This document shows positions 44,541 to 55,065 of a stretch of DNA of 64,000 nt, in pieces; position 1 is the stretch's first letter, and each line of letters starts with the position of its first letter. The position numbers and the translations under genes were made by a program. The notes under the pieces were generated by a model that made no database searches, was not told the origin of the DNA, and saw nothing but the letters and a program-made list of their open reading frames with translations. Source of the stretch: Adiantum capillus-veneris (Eukaryota; Streptophyta; Polypodiopsida; Polypodiales; Pteridaceae); assembly GCA_014529385.2 (NCBI GenBank), contig CM043948.1, positions 22,589,451 through 22,653,450 on the forward strand, given 5' to 3'.

Positions 44541-45561
44541 ATATAGTTTTTTGGAGTTCTCTCACAAACTCTCACAGCCATAAGCCCGGTGCTTTCCCGG
44601 CAAGACCGCAAATTTCTCGACACCGCCAACTCGACGTCAAAAGCACCTATACCACTCTATACATGTCTTATGGTGAGGCATAATAAGGGATGCTCCAGCT
44701 ACCAGTATCACCGAAGGTATCTCCACATTTGAAAATACCCTAGCTTAATGAAAACCTCACGCTATCGACCCTCAATAACGTAGGTTATGCAGCAAAACGT
44801 ATAGCCAAGCCTCATAAATGGCTATCATCCGGACCAAGTTTCAGAAATGGCTGGATTGCCGTACTTCTTTTGGCTCCACAAAAGCGTACAATGGCAGTAT
44901 CCACAAAGACGTACAAGTCTGTCACGACGCTCAAACATGCGCCAAAAGCATGTGCATGCAAAGAAATATCCCTGCGGGAGTCAAACTGCTCTCAAAAGAG
45001 CTCAAACACTGTCAAAAGTGCCAACATATGCATGTACACATTAAAAAAAATTGCTCCCACTAGAACCAGAATATCGCAAGCACTGTATAGCCTGTGAGTT
45101 GATGCCGATGCCATAGCCGAAGTAGAGATCAAGGCCGAGAAGCACAGAGAAAGCTAACCAAGCCGCTCTATGTACCTGTACCTGTACCTGTATCTGTCCC
45201 TCTAGTCAAAGAAGACAATGTCGTCAAACTCCCACTCTATGTATGTGTATGAGGCCACTCCGAAAGGGGCTACACACTCTCGAATGAGTCGTGGGACTCT
45301 CGTAGATGGAAGAGACTGCGACAATGATACCTATAATGGCTATGGAAGCTCTACAACACAAACTACCAAAAGAGGGCTGAATTAGCTCTTGAACCGTAGC
45401 TCGAATGAGGTTTCTGATGGCACGATGGCTCCGAAAGAGGGGTAAAGCTCAGGATACCTCTCGGAAATGCTCTCGGAATGCTGAATTTGCCGATGCTGAA
45501 ATCAAAACTTGTTTGCACTCTTGAAAGTGTGCGCACGTGGAAGCAATTTCGGGAATGGAAC
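44541..45561 (-). other. copia-2 leader, LTR-proximal part
   Basis: Non-coding. Around 44690-44790 it aligns with the copia-1 leader (CCTTCGGTGATAC, and GAGGGTCGA followed by GTGAGG with a few extra bases). A (CCTGTA)n run at 45174-45196 is a minor repeat. Confidence 0.7.
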
Positions 45562-45574
45562 CTCGCTGATACTA
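45562..45574 (-). promoter_or_regulatory. copia-2 primer-binding site, mutated
   Basis: Minus strand TAGTATCAGCGAG versus TGGTATCAGAGC in the other elements; position two bases from the LTR, as in copia-1. Confidence 0.75.
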
Positions 45575-45576
45575 GA

Positions 45577-45837
45577 TGAAGGAGAGGAGCCGGGAGCAAA
45601 GCGGAAGAGGAAAATGCACACACACTCACACTCTCACCACCATAGCCACACACACAGGTTGGAGGGGAGAGCCGACACATACTGTGTGCCCCCTTTCTTT
45701 CTTCTCTATCTTATGCACTAAGGCACACAATACACATTGTACTTAGTGTTAGTGGCTCACACAAGTTTATAGCTATACACTTAGGGTTAGTAGCAGTTTG
45801 TGATGGGCGGTCGGCCACATGGCCATTAAACCTAACA
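45577..45837 (-). repeat. copia-2 5' LTR, 261 bp
   Basis: TGAAGGAGAGG...CCTAACA on plus; partner of 38333-38586 and of the solo LTR at 22836. Confidence 0.93.
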
Positions 45838-46609
45838 TCCCATGCTTGTGACAAAAGACCATATGCTATTGTTAGTGTTGCTCACATTTAATAAATTTTT
45901 TAATAGGTATTCTTATGACGATTTCACATGAATCCATGTGATATGTATTCTTATGACTATTCTTATAACCACATAATATTTTTTTTTATAGGTATTCTTA
46001 TGACTATTTCCCACAAATCTGTGAATGTTCTTAAAGAAAATAGGAGAACATGGACTCTTCTCTGTGATTAAGGTAGGCAATCCTTAAGGTTGTACTCCCA
46101 AAAATAAATTGTTGAACTTTCCTCAAGCAAGCTTTTCTCTAACTTATATACAACCCCAATCTAATAAATCATTATCCCCAATCATATGCAAGCCTATTAT
46201 AGGTTTGGTATCTTCAATACGGGTCTACTACTCAAAGCATGCACCACTCTATCTAAACACATACACGAACTAGTTATTACTTGCACAATGATCTACAATA
46301 ATAAGAAACAACTCATATTATCTTCAATAAAAAGAAAAATTTAGTCTCATGAAAGGCAAAACTTAGCTTAATCTATACTTCTTGTATAGATAGATCTCGA
46401 CCATCATGATATGTGAATCATTAGAAGCATCTTTTTAAGATTTGATACCACTGCAACAATCAAAATACAATGACCTACAAAAAGACATAAATATACATGC
46501 AAAATAGAGAAATCAAGCAAGCCTTACATAGCAAACATGGTGAAACATGAGAGAAAGAAACTGAGAGAGGATGCGAGAGCATGCACATGTCATCTCCTAG
46601 AGTAGATTT
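45838..46609. other. unassigned AT-rich
   Basis: No gene. On the minus strand a GTGGTATCAAATC phrase at about 46441-46453 recalls a primer site but no LTR adjoins it. Confidence 0.45.
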
Positions 46610-46839
46610 TGTTGGAAATAGGGTTGCAGAAGAACACACATAGCTTGGAGAAGATGAAGGAAGCTCAAGGCACACAGCAGAGTGTATCCATTGCTTAGTG
46701 TACAATGAAAGATAAGATATCCCTAGAGTGATGGGCGTATATACCATGCACGGGATAAAAAACCTCCTAATGAGGGAAAAAATTCCCTGGCGGTCCTAAG
46801 TGTGCTCACACACATCACTACCACATATGTATGGTAACA
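46610..46839 (-). repeat. copia-3 3' LTR, 230 bp
   Basis: Starts TGTTGGAAATAGGG and ends ATGGTAACA on plus. The adjacent minus-strand CATGGGGGATT is the polypurine tract. Confidence 0.92.
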
Positions 46840-48175
46840 AATCCCCCATGGGCGTGATGCGATGAACAAGAGTTGGCTCATAGAGTATAGGGAAGTGCCA
46901 TGCCGTGATGACATGATAAATCACAAAGGGGAGTAAGCCCAAAGCTTTGCAGAAAGCTTCGAACTTCTCACGAGACAATACCTTTGTGAAAAGATCTACA
47001 AGGTTTTCCTCTGTTGGCACATAAGCCAAGCTGATATCTCCTATTGATATTCTCTCCTTGACATAATGATAATGCACCTCAATGTGCTTTGTGCGAGCAT
47101 GAAAAACTAGGTTCCTCACAAATACCACTGCGCTCTGACTATCAATGTCAATGATGTTGGCAGTGTCCTATCCAACACCCAAGTCAGCCATAAGGCGTCT
47201 GAGCCATACACACTCAACCATAGATGTGAAGACTGCTCTGTACTTGGTCTCACAACTAGAAGTGGGCACAGTAGGTTTCTTCTTGCTCAACCATGATATG
47301 CATGAATTGCCAAGCATGCAACAAAAACCGCTTGTGGACACTTACGTGGCATAACAACCAGCCCAATTTGAGCATGTAAATCTGGTGGCAATGATCCCCC
47401 CTTGGGATAAAACAACCTAAGATGTAAAGTGCCACTCAAGTAGCGAAAGATTCACTTAATAGCTTGTTAATGCTTAGACCCTAGGCTATGCATAAATCTA
47501 TTGACCTGTGAGACTGTAAACTAAACATCTAGCCTCGTATTGCATACATGAATAAGGCATCTCAGTTTGGTAAAGAGTGACATTGACAGGATCACCAGCA
47601 TCATGAAGACTCAACTTCAAACCTGTTTCCATGGGAGTGGCTTGACACAAGGCAATATCACCATCACACTGCTTAAACTATATGCCCAAGTAATGATGCA
47701 AATGCCCCAAATATTTCATCTTGAAAGTATTATTCAAATCAACCTTAAATCGAACAATATGTGTCTCATTTGGACCGTGAATCATCCACATATATAGAAC
47801 AACAATGAGAAGTACATCACCCTCACGCTTTACATACAAATTTTTTTCTATTGGATTGTTATGAAAGCCTCGTTTGGCCAAATGAGTATCAAAACTTTCG
47901 TATACCAAGCACGAGGAGACTACTTCAACCGATACAAAGCTTTCTTACATTTTCACACTTTATCCTCTTGTTCTTTCTTGACAAAACCGCGAGGCTGCGT
48001 TACATAAACTTCCTCAAATATGTCACCATTCAAGAAAGCAGTAACAATGTCTGATTGATATACATTCCATCCAAAATAAGATGCCAATGCACATAGAAAA
48101 CGGTAGTCAGACGACAAGTGGGAGCAAAAGTCTCTTCATAATCTATGCCTTACCAAAGAAGACTGTAAGGGATCT
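46840..48175 (-). pseudogene. pol: copia-3 RT and RNase H remnant
   Basis: RT reads DIVTAFLNGDIFEEVYVTQP, GFVKKEQEDKV, ALYRLK...SPRAWY, then LYVKREGDVLLIVVLYMWM where the YVDD site is expected, so the active site is destroyed. YLGHLHHYLGI follows. RNase H shows VPTSSCETKYRAVFTSM, VECVWLRRLMADLGVG, and the end HARTKHIEVHYHYVKERIS, FTKVLSREKFEAFCKALGL. Many stops. Confidence 0.88.
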
Positions 48176-48420
48176 GTTATGCAAAAAATGATACTGACAA
48201 AAATTCTGCACAAAATGACGAAATTACCTACGTAGTACTGCCTGTAGTGGAAATGAAGGCTGAAATGAGCCCAAATGGAAAATCTGAGCAGACTACGCTC
48301 TACGAGCTCTCCCAAAGTATTTGTCGACTTGCAGACGCTCACCAAATCTCACTAAAATTTGAAAAAGTGAGCAAGTGTGTGCTCACAATGCTAAAGACTA
48401 AGACCGGGAGGACGCAATCT

Positions 48421-48434
48421 GCTCTGATACCAAT
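48421..48434 (-). promoter_or_regulatory. copia-3 primer-binding site
   Basis: Plus strand GCTCTGATACCAAT; minus TGGTATCAGAGC, perfect tRNA-iMet match, abutting the LTR. Confidence 0.93.
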
Positions 48435-48660
48435 TGTTGGAAATAGGGTTGCAAGGAAACACAACTTGGAGAAGACAAAGGAAGCTCAAGGCACACAACA
48501 AAGAGTATGTATTGCTTAGTGCACAATGAAAGATAAGATAGCCCTAGAGTGATGGGCATATATACAATGCACGGGGGAAAACACCTCCTAGTGCGGGAAC
48601 AAATGCCCCAGCAGTCCTAAGTGTGTTCACACACATCACTACCACATATGTATGGTAACA
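48435..48660 (-). repeat. copia-3 5' LTR, 226 bp
   Basis: Partner of 46610-46839; differs by a short deletion and several substitutions. Confidence 0.92.
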
Positions 48661-49093
48661 TATTGCTAAGAGTGTACATAGAGAGGGGGGGAAGGATGAG
48701 ATTGACACCAGACAAGGGCAAAGGCTACTTCCCCCCGCATGGGTCTCTCAATGAATCCATGTGAGTTTATTGATAATTTTCCAAAAGAGTTGCAATGATA
48801 GAGAGAGAGTTTATAAATAGAGATTTTATTTGTGAGAATATGATATCTACCATTAGATTCAGAGAGATAGGCCAATGGTTTACACTCGATTTACATTGCT
48901 TTTCACATATCACCCATACAAAAAAGATCTATTAATGCACCAACAATAAATACTATTACATTTCACTCCTTCTACTTGAAGAAAGATTTCACTTGAGTAA
49001 GATTTCTTAGCAAAGAGAGTTCTCAATTATGCAGTATACAATTACAAAAATATAGTAAGCCTCCAATTGAGCACTTGGTATAAGCTTTTCTAG

Positions 49094-49215
49094 TGAAGAG
49101 TTTCTCACTCGATAAGTCTTTTGAATGTTCACTACTATAATTTACATTGACTTTTGAAGAATTTCTCACCCACTGCGTCTTTTGAATGTTGACTGCTATA
49201 ATTTATATTTTTATT
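49094..49215. repeat. 61-bp tandem duplication
   Basis: TGAAGAGTTTCTCAC at 49094 recurs as TGAAGAATTTCTCAC at 49155, with TCTTTTGAATGTT in both. Confidence 0.85.
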
Positions 49216-50737
49216 TATAATAGCAAGAATAATCTTTGCTTTGAAGCAAAAGGAAATCCTTTAGTTGCACTTAATGAGCAAAGTGAAAGGAGTTTGAATG
49301 ATAAGAAAATTAGACAACGAGATTTTCCACAATTTATCATCTTTTTGCAGCAACAATTGATTATCATACACAATGCTTTAACTTGAGAATTGAAGTATAA
49401 CTTTGTAAGGACAAACTCTTGAGGCTATGGGTATTGGTCATCCTATCTTTTGGAGCACTACAAAGTATCAAAGGCTTCATGTACTTCACTGAAGACTAAA
49501 ATGCTTATTTCCAATCATTATGGTAAGTGGTTTGAAGGTACTTATTGATGCAAAATAGCTCAAAAAACAATTTGGTATTCTTAAGGAAGAAACATGGAAA
49601 TAATTTAGCTAGGTTAAGAAGTCATCAAAAGTTGGTGCACTGACTAGCTTATGGACTAGGCCAAGCCAAAGCATCCACTTTATCTGATTATTTCAAGCTT
49701 GCAGATTGTGCATCCAAATAGTGATATGGGGCTTATTTGAAGATGAGTGTTTATTTAGCAGCTTGAGTTTGATTAGAAAAAGCCCACAAAATAGGCTTTG
49801 GTAAGATCTTGGGAAATATTTTGTACAATGAGCCATTATAATTTGGTAATTAAAATTATTACGAACAAAACTTGTTATAGAAACATTTCTGTACAAGGAG
49901 GCATTACAATTTGATCTAATTAAAATGCCATAGAAGGAATCAAAGAAATAAGGTAAATAAATCAAAGAGGGTTGAGTTGGACACGGAAACTTTTTAGATA
50001 TTTCATCTCTAATAATTCAAGTGAATAGATAGTTACTTCCAATGGCTGTATTACAAGTTGCGTGTAGTAGTTATTCCTACATTATAATTCAATAAGTATT
50101 TATTATGAGGCTGATACCTACCTAAGATATTCTAACTTGTAGATCAAGAGTGTTTTTTATACGGATATCCATGTTTGAGACCTTGGGACAAATACAATAG
50201 ATATGTATGCCACAATGTATTATTTGAGCTACTTCACGCAATTAATGTGTATACGAGTGCACCTTATTGAAGAGAGCTTGTGCAACAAAAAAATGATTTT
50301 GGGTGTGAGAGCTTTAACAATGGATGAGAAAAATTTGGATTCAAACACAAGCTATCAATGAGGGTTTTATACAATTCTATCAATTTTGCAACACTGTAAG
50401 GTTTACATGGGTATTTTGGTTAACAATGGTAGCTATGTGAGGAATTATGTTTTAGAATTTGTGTTATATAAACTAAATCACATGATGGGAGACTAAAGAG
50501 TGGGATTTCATCTTTGAAACACCTATAGATCCTTCATGCAAGTGTGGATATATTTAAGGCACTGTTTTTTGTGCATCCAAGACGTATATATATTCATGTG
50601 TCTTTGACGGATCATCTTTACCTACATTCTTCCCACATAGACACCTCCACTTGAAAAGCAAGGGTGCTTTCACTTCCATCACAACACTGTGGACCATGTG
50701 GCAAATTGTTAGATGATGGAGGATGTAGGTGTTGTGT

Positions 50738-50799
50738 ATTAAGTGAGGAGATCAAGGCATTTGGTGCCATTAAGTGAGGAGATCAAGGCATTTGGTGCC
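50738..50799. repeat. 31-bp tandem duplication
   Basis: ATTAAGTGAGGAGATCAAGG and the next 11 bases occur twice, identically. Confidence 0.95.
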
Positions 50800-51078
50800 A
50801 TTTCAATGGACCAAAGCAATTAACAAAATGTAATGCAAAAATGATGTTAATTGCCTAATTTTTGTTTCAAGATGATAGGGATTCAGCTTGGTGAATCTCA
50901 TTTAGTTGTAACACTTTGACCTTTGATAGATGATGTTGTTTTCCCTTATAGATTGCATGGAATGATTGAAATAAATATCTACAATTTTCTTTTGTTTTTT
51001 AGCCTTATATAGTAAATCCTCTTTCGGTGAGTTAATAGCTTGTGGCTATACTATTATTCAATCCTACCTCGGTAGTGC

Positions 51079-51226
51079 ATGGGTTTACTTCTGCATACAA
51101 CATTGTAGAGTGTGGATCTACTTCTATCATTTTTGTAGGCTTAGCTTGGTGGATGGGTTTACTTCTGCATACAACCTTGTAGAGTGTGGATCTAAGTCTA
51201 TCATTTTTGTAGGCTTTATATCCTAT
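51079..51226. repeat. 74-bp tandem duplication
   Basis: ATGGGTTTACTTCTGCATAC occurs at 51079 and 51153; both continue to GTGGATCTA and TTTTTGTAGGCTT. Confidence 0.93.
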
Positions 51227-51361
51227 GAGAATTATTGTCATGGTTCAAAGGTGGCACTTTCAATTTGTAGAACAAATGCTAGTTATATCAATTGTGAGTT
51301 TTTTTTAAAAAGAATTTTCGCTGCCATGAAAAGAGAAACGAAGGACGATATGGTGAGATAG

Positions 51362-52005
51362 AGTACATATATAAAAATTCTATCGAAGGTGAGAAATTCT
51401 AAGTGGAAGGGTTTGGGTCTTTCTAAAGTGTTTACACACCACTATTAATAAAAAAGAGGGTGCCCAAAATGTGGCGGCGATTTTGAGACCGATAGGCGTC
51501 ACCTGTTTAAACACATTATAAATTGTCGATTGGGAATTATGTGTAAAGATAATGAAAAAGGCCTTTAAGTGGCAAGAGATTGAATGCCGCCAAATATGCG
51601 CAACATGAAGGGGCCATCCAAATGTTTTAGAGTGTTGGTGTTGACGACATTGGCATGCAATAGTATAGTGGATGATAGTTTTGGCAGTGTGCATAGAGTT
51701 GAGTGCCCAATATTGACGTGTGCAGCTGTGATAGGTGTTCGACGATGCACACACATGTAAAGGCCCTCACTTGAGATTGTTCTAGAGTCTCTTGGGCATG
51801 GACGTGTGCAACTATGATAGGTGTCCAGCGAGGCATGAGCTCACTGGAGGTTGTTCATGATGTGGGCTCGTGTGAAATGAGCTAAATAGATAGATCATGG
51901 GGGCGTGCTATATTGGCATATAGAGTAGATCCATTTTTTACATCGTTGACTGAAACTTATCTGCTCTGGTTGTCTGCCCTCTAACCTGCTGCAAATTAAG
52001 TAGGT
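51362..52005. other. unassigned
   Basis: No transposon signature recognised. A phrase GACGTGTGCAACTATGATAG near 51801 repeats in similar form about 85 bp earlier (51715). Confidence 0.4.
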
Positions 52006-52101
52006 ATGGGAGATGCAGAACGGAAACGTGACGAAGAAGACGATGAGACAGAAGCATGTGAGTGGCTTTACTCATCCAGGATTGTAAAATTCACAGGATA
52101 A
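52006..52101 (+). CDS. possible first exon of a host gene
   Basis: A 31-codon frame, MGDAERKRDEEDDETEAC..., highly charged at the start. A donor-like GTGAGT lies at 52057-52062 after codon 17. No continuation is found. Low confidence; composition differs from surrounding AT-rich DNA. Confidence 0.2.
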   Translation: MGDAERKRDEEDDETEACEWLYSSRIVKFTG

Positions 52102-52176
52102 GAAGAATCACAAAGAAGGCGGTCCTACTATACTCAGGCGCAGAGTATAGGAGGAGCGAATAACCATGCCCCACTC

Positions 52177-52404
52177 TTAAAGTATTACGTCAGGATCCCA
52201 TCCATTGTCCTGTATGTATGCTTCAGGCTTTGAAACTCCAGACAAGGAACTGTTTCTATATGATGAAGCATGAAGAGCAGGTCTAAAAGTGTGTGCACCC
52301 CTCTGCACTGTGAGGTGATACCTCAAGACCCCATTTTGCGAGTTGACATCACCCCTTTTTCTGCTTGGTGAGCTTTGTGAACCTAAGCTTTGCTTAACTG
52401 GCAC
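52177..52404 (-). CDS. possible terminal exon of a host gene
   Basis: On the minus strand an acceptor-like GTGCCAG ends at 52398, followed by an open frame KQSLGSQSSPSRKRGDVN..., GAHTFRPALHASSYRNSSL and ending QDNGWDPDVIL then TAA at 52177. Ser/Arg-rich then hydrophilic; codon use looks protein-like and no stops occur over 75 codons. I do not recognise the protein. It could be a single conserved exon left from a gene. Confidence 0.3.
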   Translation of the reverse strand: MPVKQSLGSQSSPSRKRGDVNSQNGVLRYHLTVQRGAHTFRPALHASSYRNSSLSGVSKPEAYIQDNGWDPDVIL

Positions 52405-52772
52405 GATCGTGTGTGTCTCACGAGGATGTCAGCTGAACTTTTATATCAAGCACAGAGGTATGTGTGTGGGCGTTTCAAAGTCTTTGCTAGGTGTCTATAG
52501 AAAGCATTCAAATCCTCCCTGTTTTTAACTCCAAAATCTCAAATTGCATTACCTATATGTCAGAGATGTATGCCTGTCAGCCATTGGGTTGCAAGGTGTC
52601 TGAAATGTTTGGCAAAAGTTTTGTCTGAAAGAGTTGTCCATTGTACACTTTATCATCTTCACCTTGTGTATGTACTCGTGTACTCATCAGCATGATGAGT
52701 ATCGATGCAGAGATCTTTTTCAACCAGCCATAGTTTGGGTGGTTCACATTCTGAGGTTTAGTCACTCGGGCA
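52405..52772. other. short intergenic stretch with palindrome
   Basis: At 52681-52701 the 9-base arms TACTCATCA and TGATGAGTA are separated by GCA, a perfect inverted repeat. No gene. Confidence 0.6.
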
Positions 52773-52789
52773 TATAAAAAGACCCACGT
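52773..52789 (+). promoter_or_regulatory. TATA box next to a G-box
   Basis: TATAAAAA at 52773-52780 and CACGTG at 52784-52789. In plants both are promoter elements; here the G-box is unusually downstream of the TATA. It precedes the possible exon at 53168 by about 390 bp. Confidence 0.4.
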
Positions 52790-53167
52790 GGTCCTCTGCG
52801 GTGGCGATCTTGTTGTTGTTCTGTGAATAATTTGTTTTGTTGGCAAAATCTTTGTTAAAGGTTCCTGGATTCAAGTCAAAATTTCAGAAAAAACGTTTTT
52901 CCTAAGTGAGGAGTCAAGGAGGGATGTTGCAATTGCATCATGTTGTCCTTCTTATTGGCAAGCAGGACGAGGGTGTCCCATGGAGACTTACTGGGCTCAG
53001 CAAAGTGTTTCCGATGTAGATCTGCAGTCACCTGGCAATTTCATCCTCCTTTCTGGCCAAACCTATAAGGATGCCAACACAGTCGCTACTGGGAAATACA
53101 TTTATCATGAGATCGGGGACATGAGAGGGTGGTGTCGACTAAATTCATTTGGCAGCAATTTTTTTTC

Positions 53168-53239
53168 ATGAAGAGAGCCCCAATGAGTATTCATGTACTT
53201 GTTGTTGCTCTCGTGCTGCTTGTAGGAGCAGCTGGTTGC
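53168..53239 (+). CDS. possible signal-peptide exon of a host gene
   Basis: 24 codons MKRAPMSIHVLVVALV... then LLVGAAGC, a textbook secretory signal (basic start, hydrophobic core, small residues at the end), directly followed by the donor GTAAGT at 53240 in phase 0. The reading frame remains open without splicing to 53326. No second exon can be seen because an LTR begins at 53378. Upstream ATGs exist in other frames (52980), which weakens the case. Confidence 0.3.
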
Positions 53240-53538
53240 GTAAGTAGAGAATGCCAGGTTGCACAAGGGCTGCTTTGCCACTGGCTTCTCTTTGAAGTTG
53301 CTGGTTTCACAAGATGGTTCCCATAGCTGATGCCGAAACTCCACCGTGTGGGTTTCATCTGGTCTCGCCAGTAGCATTGTAAGGTGCAGTGAAAGTGAAT
53401 GTTGAACTTTGCTCAAGATGAGTGCTCCGAACTGTGCTCAAGGGTTCCTTTTACTTACGGAAGGGAGAGCTTTCCGTTCCTTTAGTGAGAGAGTGCAATG
53501 ATCACAAACAAAGTGAGTGACACTTGGAATGAAGGTGC

Positions 53539-53540
<2 letters not shown>

Positions 53541-53603
<63 letters not shown>
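53541..53603. repeat. (GA)n microsatellite within LTR-X
   Basis: 63 bases of AG; in the other LTR-X copies the same place holds only about 10-25 bases of CTCTCTCTAT... Confidence 0.97.
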
Positions 53604-53608
<5 letters not shown>

Positions 53609-53754
53609 GACACTAGACTGCTGTCAAACCCTCCTCCAAGGGCCCCCCTCTCTATGGCGAGAGAGGTCTATGCTATTGACTGCACAAATATGGTACAATG
53701 GTCTAGATGCAATGGACTTGTCGACGATAATGATGACAGCGACGACGAGACGGC

Positions 53755-54250
53755 CTGCAATCTGAAAACGCTAGGGGCTGAAATCTGCAAATCTACTAAC
53801 TGTTGAATTCTGACACTATGTTGGCGAGGGCGGCGATGGCAATGACGCGACGACAATGCGCTGAAAAACGTAGATGCTGAAATCTGCGGGCAGTAGGCTG
53901 AAACTGAAAACGCTGGTTGATTTGACCGTGCGGCGAAGATCTATTGCGGGTAGGTGAGATCTGCAAGGTTTGGGGTTGATCTTGCGGAGTCTAAGTGCTG
54001 AAATCTGGAAACGTTGATGCAATGGCTGATCTGACGCCGAGAAATTGCAAAACGCTAGAGCAATCTGCAGGTTGCAAAAACGACAGGGTTCATGTGGTAC
54101 TGCTTATTGAAAACGCCAGGCTGAGTCTACTAAGTAAAAACGCTAGGCACTCTGCAGGCTAAAAACGCCAGGTGAAAACGCCAAGGCTGTTCTGCTGCTG
54201 AAAACGTTGGATGGTCTTGATGGCTGAAAACGCTAGGGAATTCTGCCGGT
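53755..54250 (-). repeat. degenerate CTAGCGTTTTCAGC array in LTR-X
   Basis: On plus, forms of (CT)GAAAACGC(T/C)AGG recur about a dozen times at irregular 20-50 base spacing, often next to CTGAAATCTGC. The same array, in the other orientation, occupies 55380-55830 and 61385-61925. Confidence 0.85.
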
Positions 54251-54324
54251 CTTGCTGAGAAGGTGCACTGCAAGTTGTAGGACTTTTGTTGCCTCTTTTG
54301 TCAGAAAGTGTTAGCGCTAGGTTT

Positions 54325-54333
54325 CTTTTATAG
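54325..54333 (-). promoter_or_regulatory. TATA box of LTR-X
   Basis: Minus strand CTATAAAAG, just upstream of AAACCTAGCGCTA. The other copies have weaker ATATATGAG and GTATATCTAG. It places the motif array downstream, in the transcribed R-U5 part. Confidence 0.6.
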
Positions 54334-54558
54334 AGCTTAGCAAATTTGCCCTATCCAGTTTCCCTAAAAAGTCACTTATTAATAATAAGTGAAAAATGGA
54401 TAAAATAGGGAAAATGGGTTCTGTGCGCTATAAAATGCTCATGATGGGTATTGACTGTAATACTGATGATCATGTTGTGTGCAACCAGAGGATATGGAAC
54501 TACTCTAAGTTCCTGGACTTGCACTGCCTGCGCACAGGTTCACAAAGGTGCGAGAACA

Positions 54559-55065
54559 CTTCCTAAGCTGACCTGAACCCTAGACCTGAAGTAGCTTGTC
54601 CCTCCGTCTATATGTTCATCTACATTGCATGCACAATCTTTAAAGAAGACTAGAATTTATTTAGTCATTTTACATGGAATGGGTATGTTCATGTTTTTGT
54701 GTTGGAAGTGGTTTCAGGAATTTTCATCCTCGGACATTCTTGAAGAAGGTAGACGCATGACTATAGACGAAGTTGAAGCATTTAAGGAGCCATAGATGAC
54801 TTTGTGTTGCTTTCGGCGCGGCCCAAAGAAGCAAGCGTTGCAAACCTTTATGAAGTTCAAGTATCGCATGATCCACGCATCAGAGTGGGCTGACGAAGAG
54901 TCCTTTCCAGGATTGTAGACGCTGTTGGCGATCTCCCTCGACGCCATACCGTTCGGTACTAGTACCTCACTTTGAAAAGGAAGGGATGTCACGTGTACAT
55001 CTAACCCTATGTGTATGTGGACAAGCTGCTTCATGACAAGGGTTCAGTTAGCCTGGCTTAGAAAG
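54559..55065 (+). mobile_element. inverted junction and 3' interior of the LTR-X element
   Basis: 54559-54600 is the pre-LTR interior on the minus strand (like 55025-55065 reversed). At about 54601 the orientation switches, and 54601-55065 is the plus-strand 3' interior, near-identical in order to 60587-61067. It includes a decayed copy of the 90-codon frame described at 60770-61063 (stops at three places). Confidence 0.82.

Larger units (their letters stand above)
38333..45837 (-). mobile_element. copia-2, LTR to LTR, 7.5 kb, inactive
   Basis: 5' LTR 45577-45837, primer site, leader with foreign insert, gag, protease, integrase, RT, RNase H, polypurine tract and 3' LTR 38333-38586, all on the minus strand. 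Flanks TCCCG (left) and TCCCA (right) agree in four of five bases, supporting one insertion event. Coding is broken by a gag deletion, an integrase duplication, a nonsense codon and frameshifts. Confidence 0.93.
46610..48660 (-). mobile_element. copia-3, deletion derivative, 2.05 kb
   Basis: LTRs 46610-46839 (3') and 48435-48660 (5') with TGTTA...CAACA ends on the minus strand, primer site at 48421-48434, polypurine tract next to the 3' LTR. The interior (1.6 kb) retains leader and RT-RNase H only; gag, protease and integrase are gone. Flanks GATTT and TATTG do not match well. Confidence 0.9.
48661..51361. other. 2.7 kb AT-rich, unassigned
   Basis: No family recognised on either strand. Three local tandem duplications are present: 49094-49215 (unit 61 bp), 50738-50799 (unit 31 bp) and 51079-51226 (unit 74 bp). 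Confidence 0.5.
53378..54558 (-). mobile_element. LTR-X, minus copy, 1.18 kb
   Basis: Reverse complement of 55066-56168 and 61068-62245, running TGTAAGG...GAGAACA on plus. It is followed at 54559-54600 by the 3' interior end of the same element on the minus strand, which makes it a 3' LTR. No primer site is present outside 53378. Contains an expanded GA tract and the repeated CTGAAAACGCTAGG motif. Confidence 0.88.

Noticed and set aside
46430-46455. Primer-binding site (GATTTGATACCACTG)
   Set aside because: No LTR end is adjacent and the match to tRNA-iMet is poor.
53331-53350. CTGATGCCGAAAC as a ribozyme fragment
   Set aside because: Stem II is absent and no partner strands pair.
53755-54250. 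CRISPR-like or satellite array
   Set aside because: Units are degenerate and irregularly spaced, the genome is eukaryotic, and the array lies inside an LTR.
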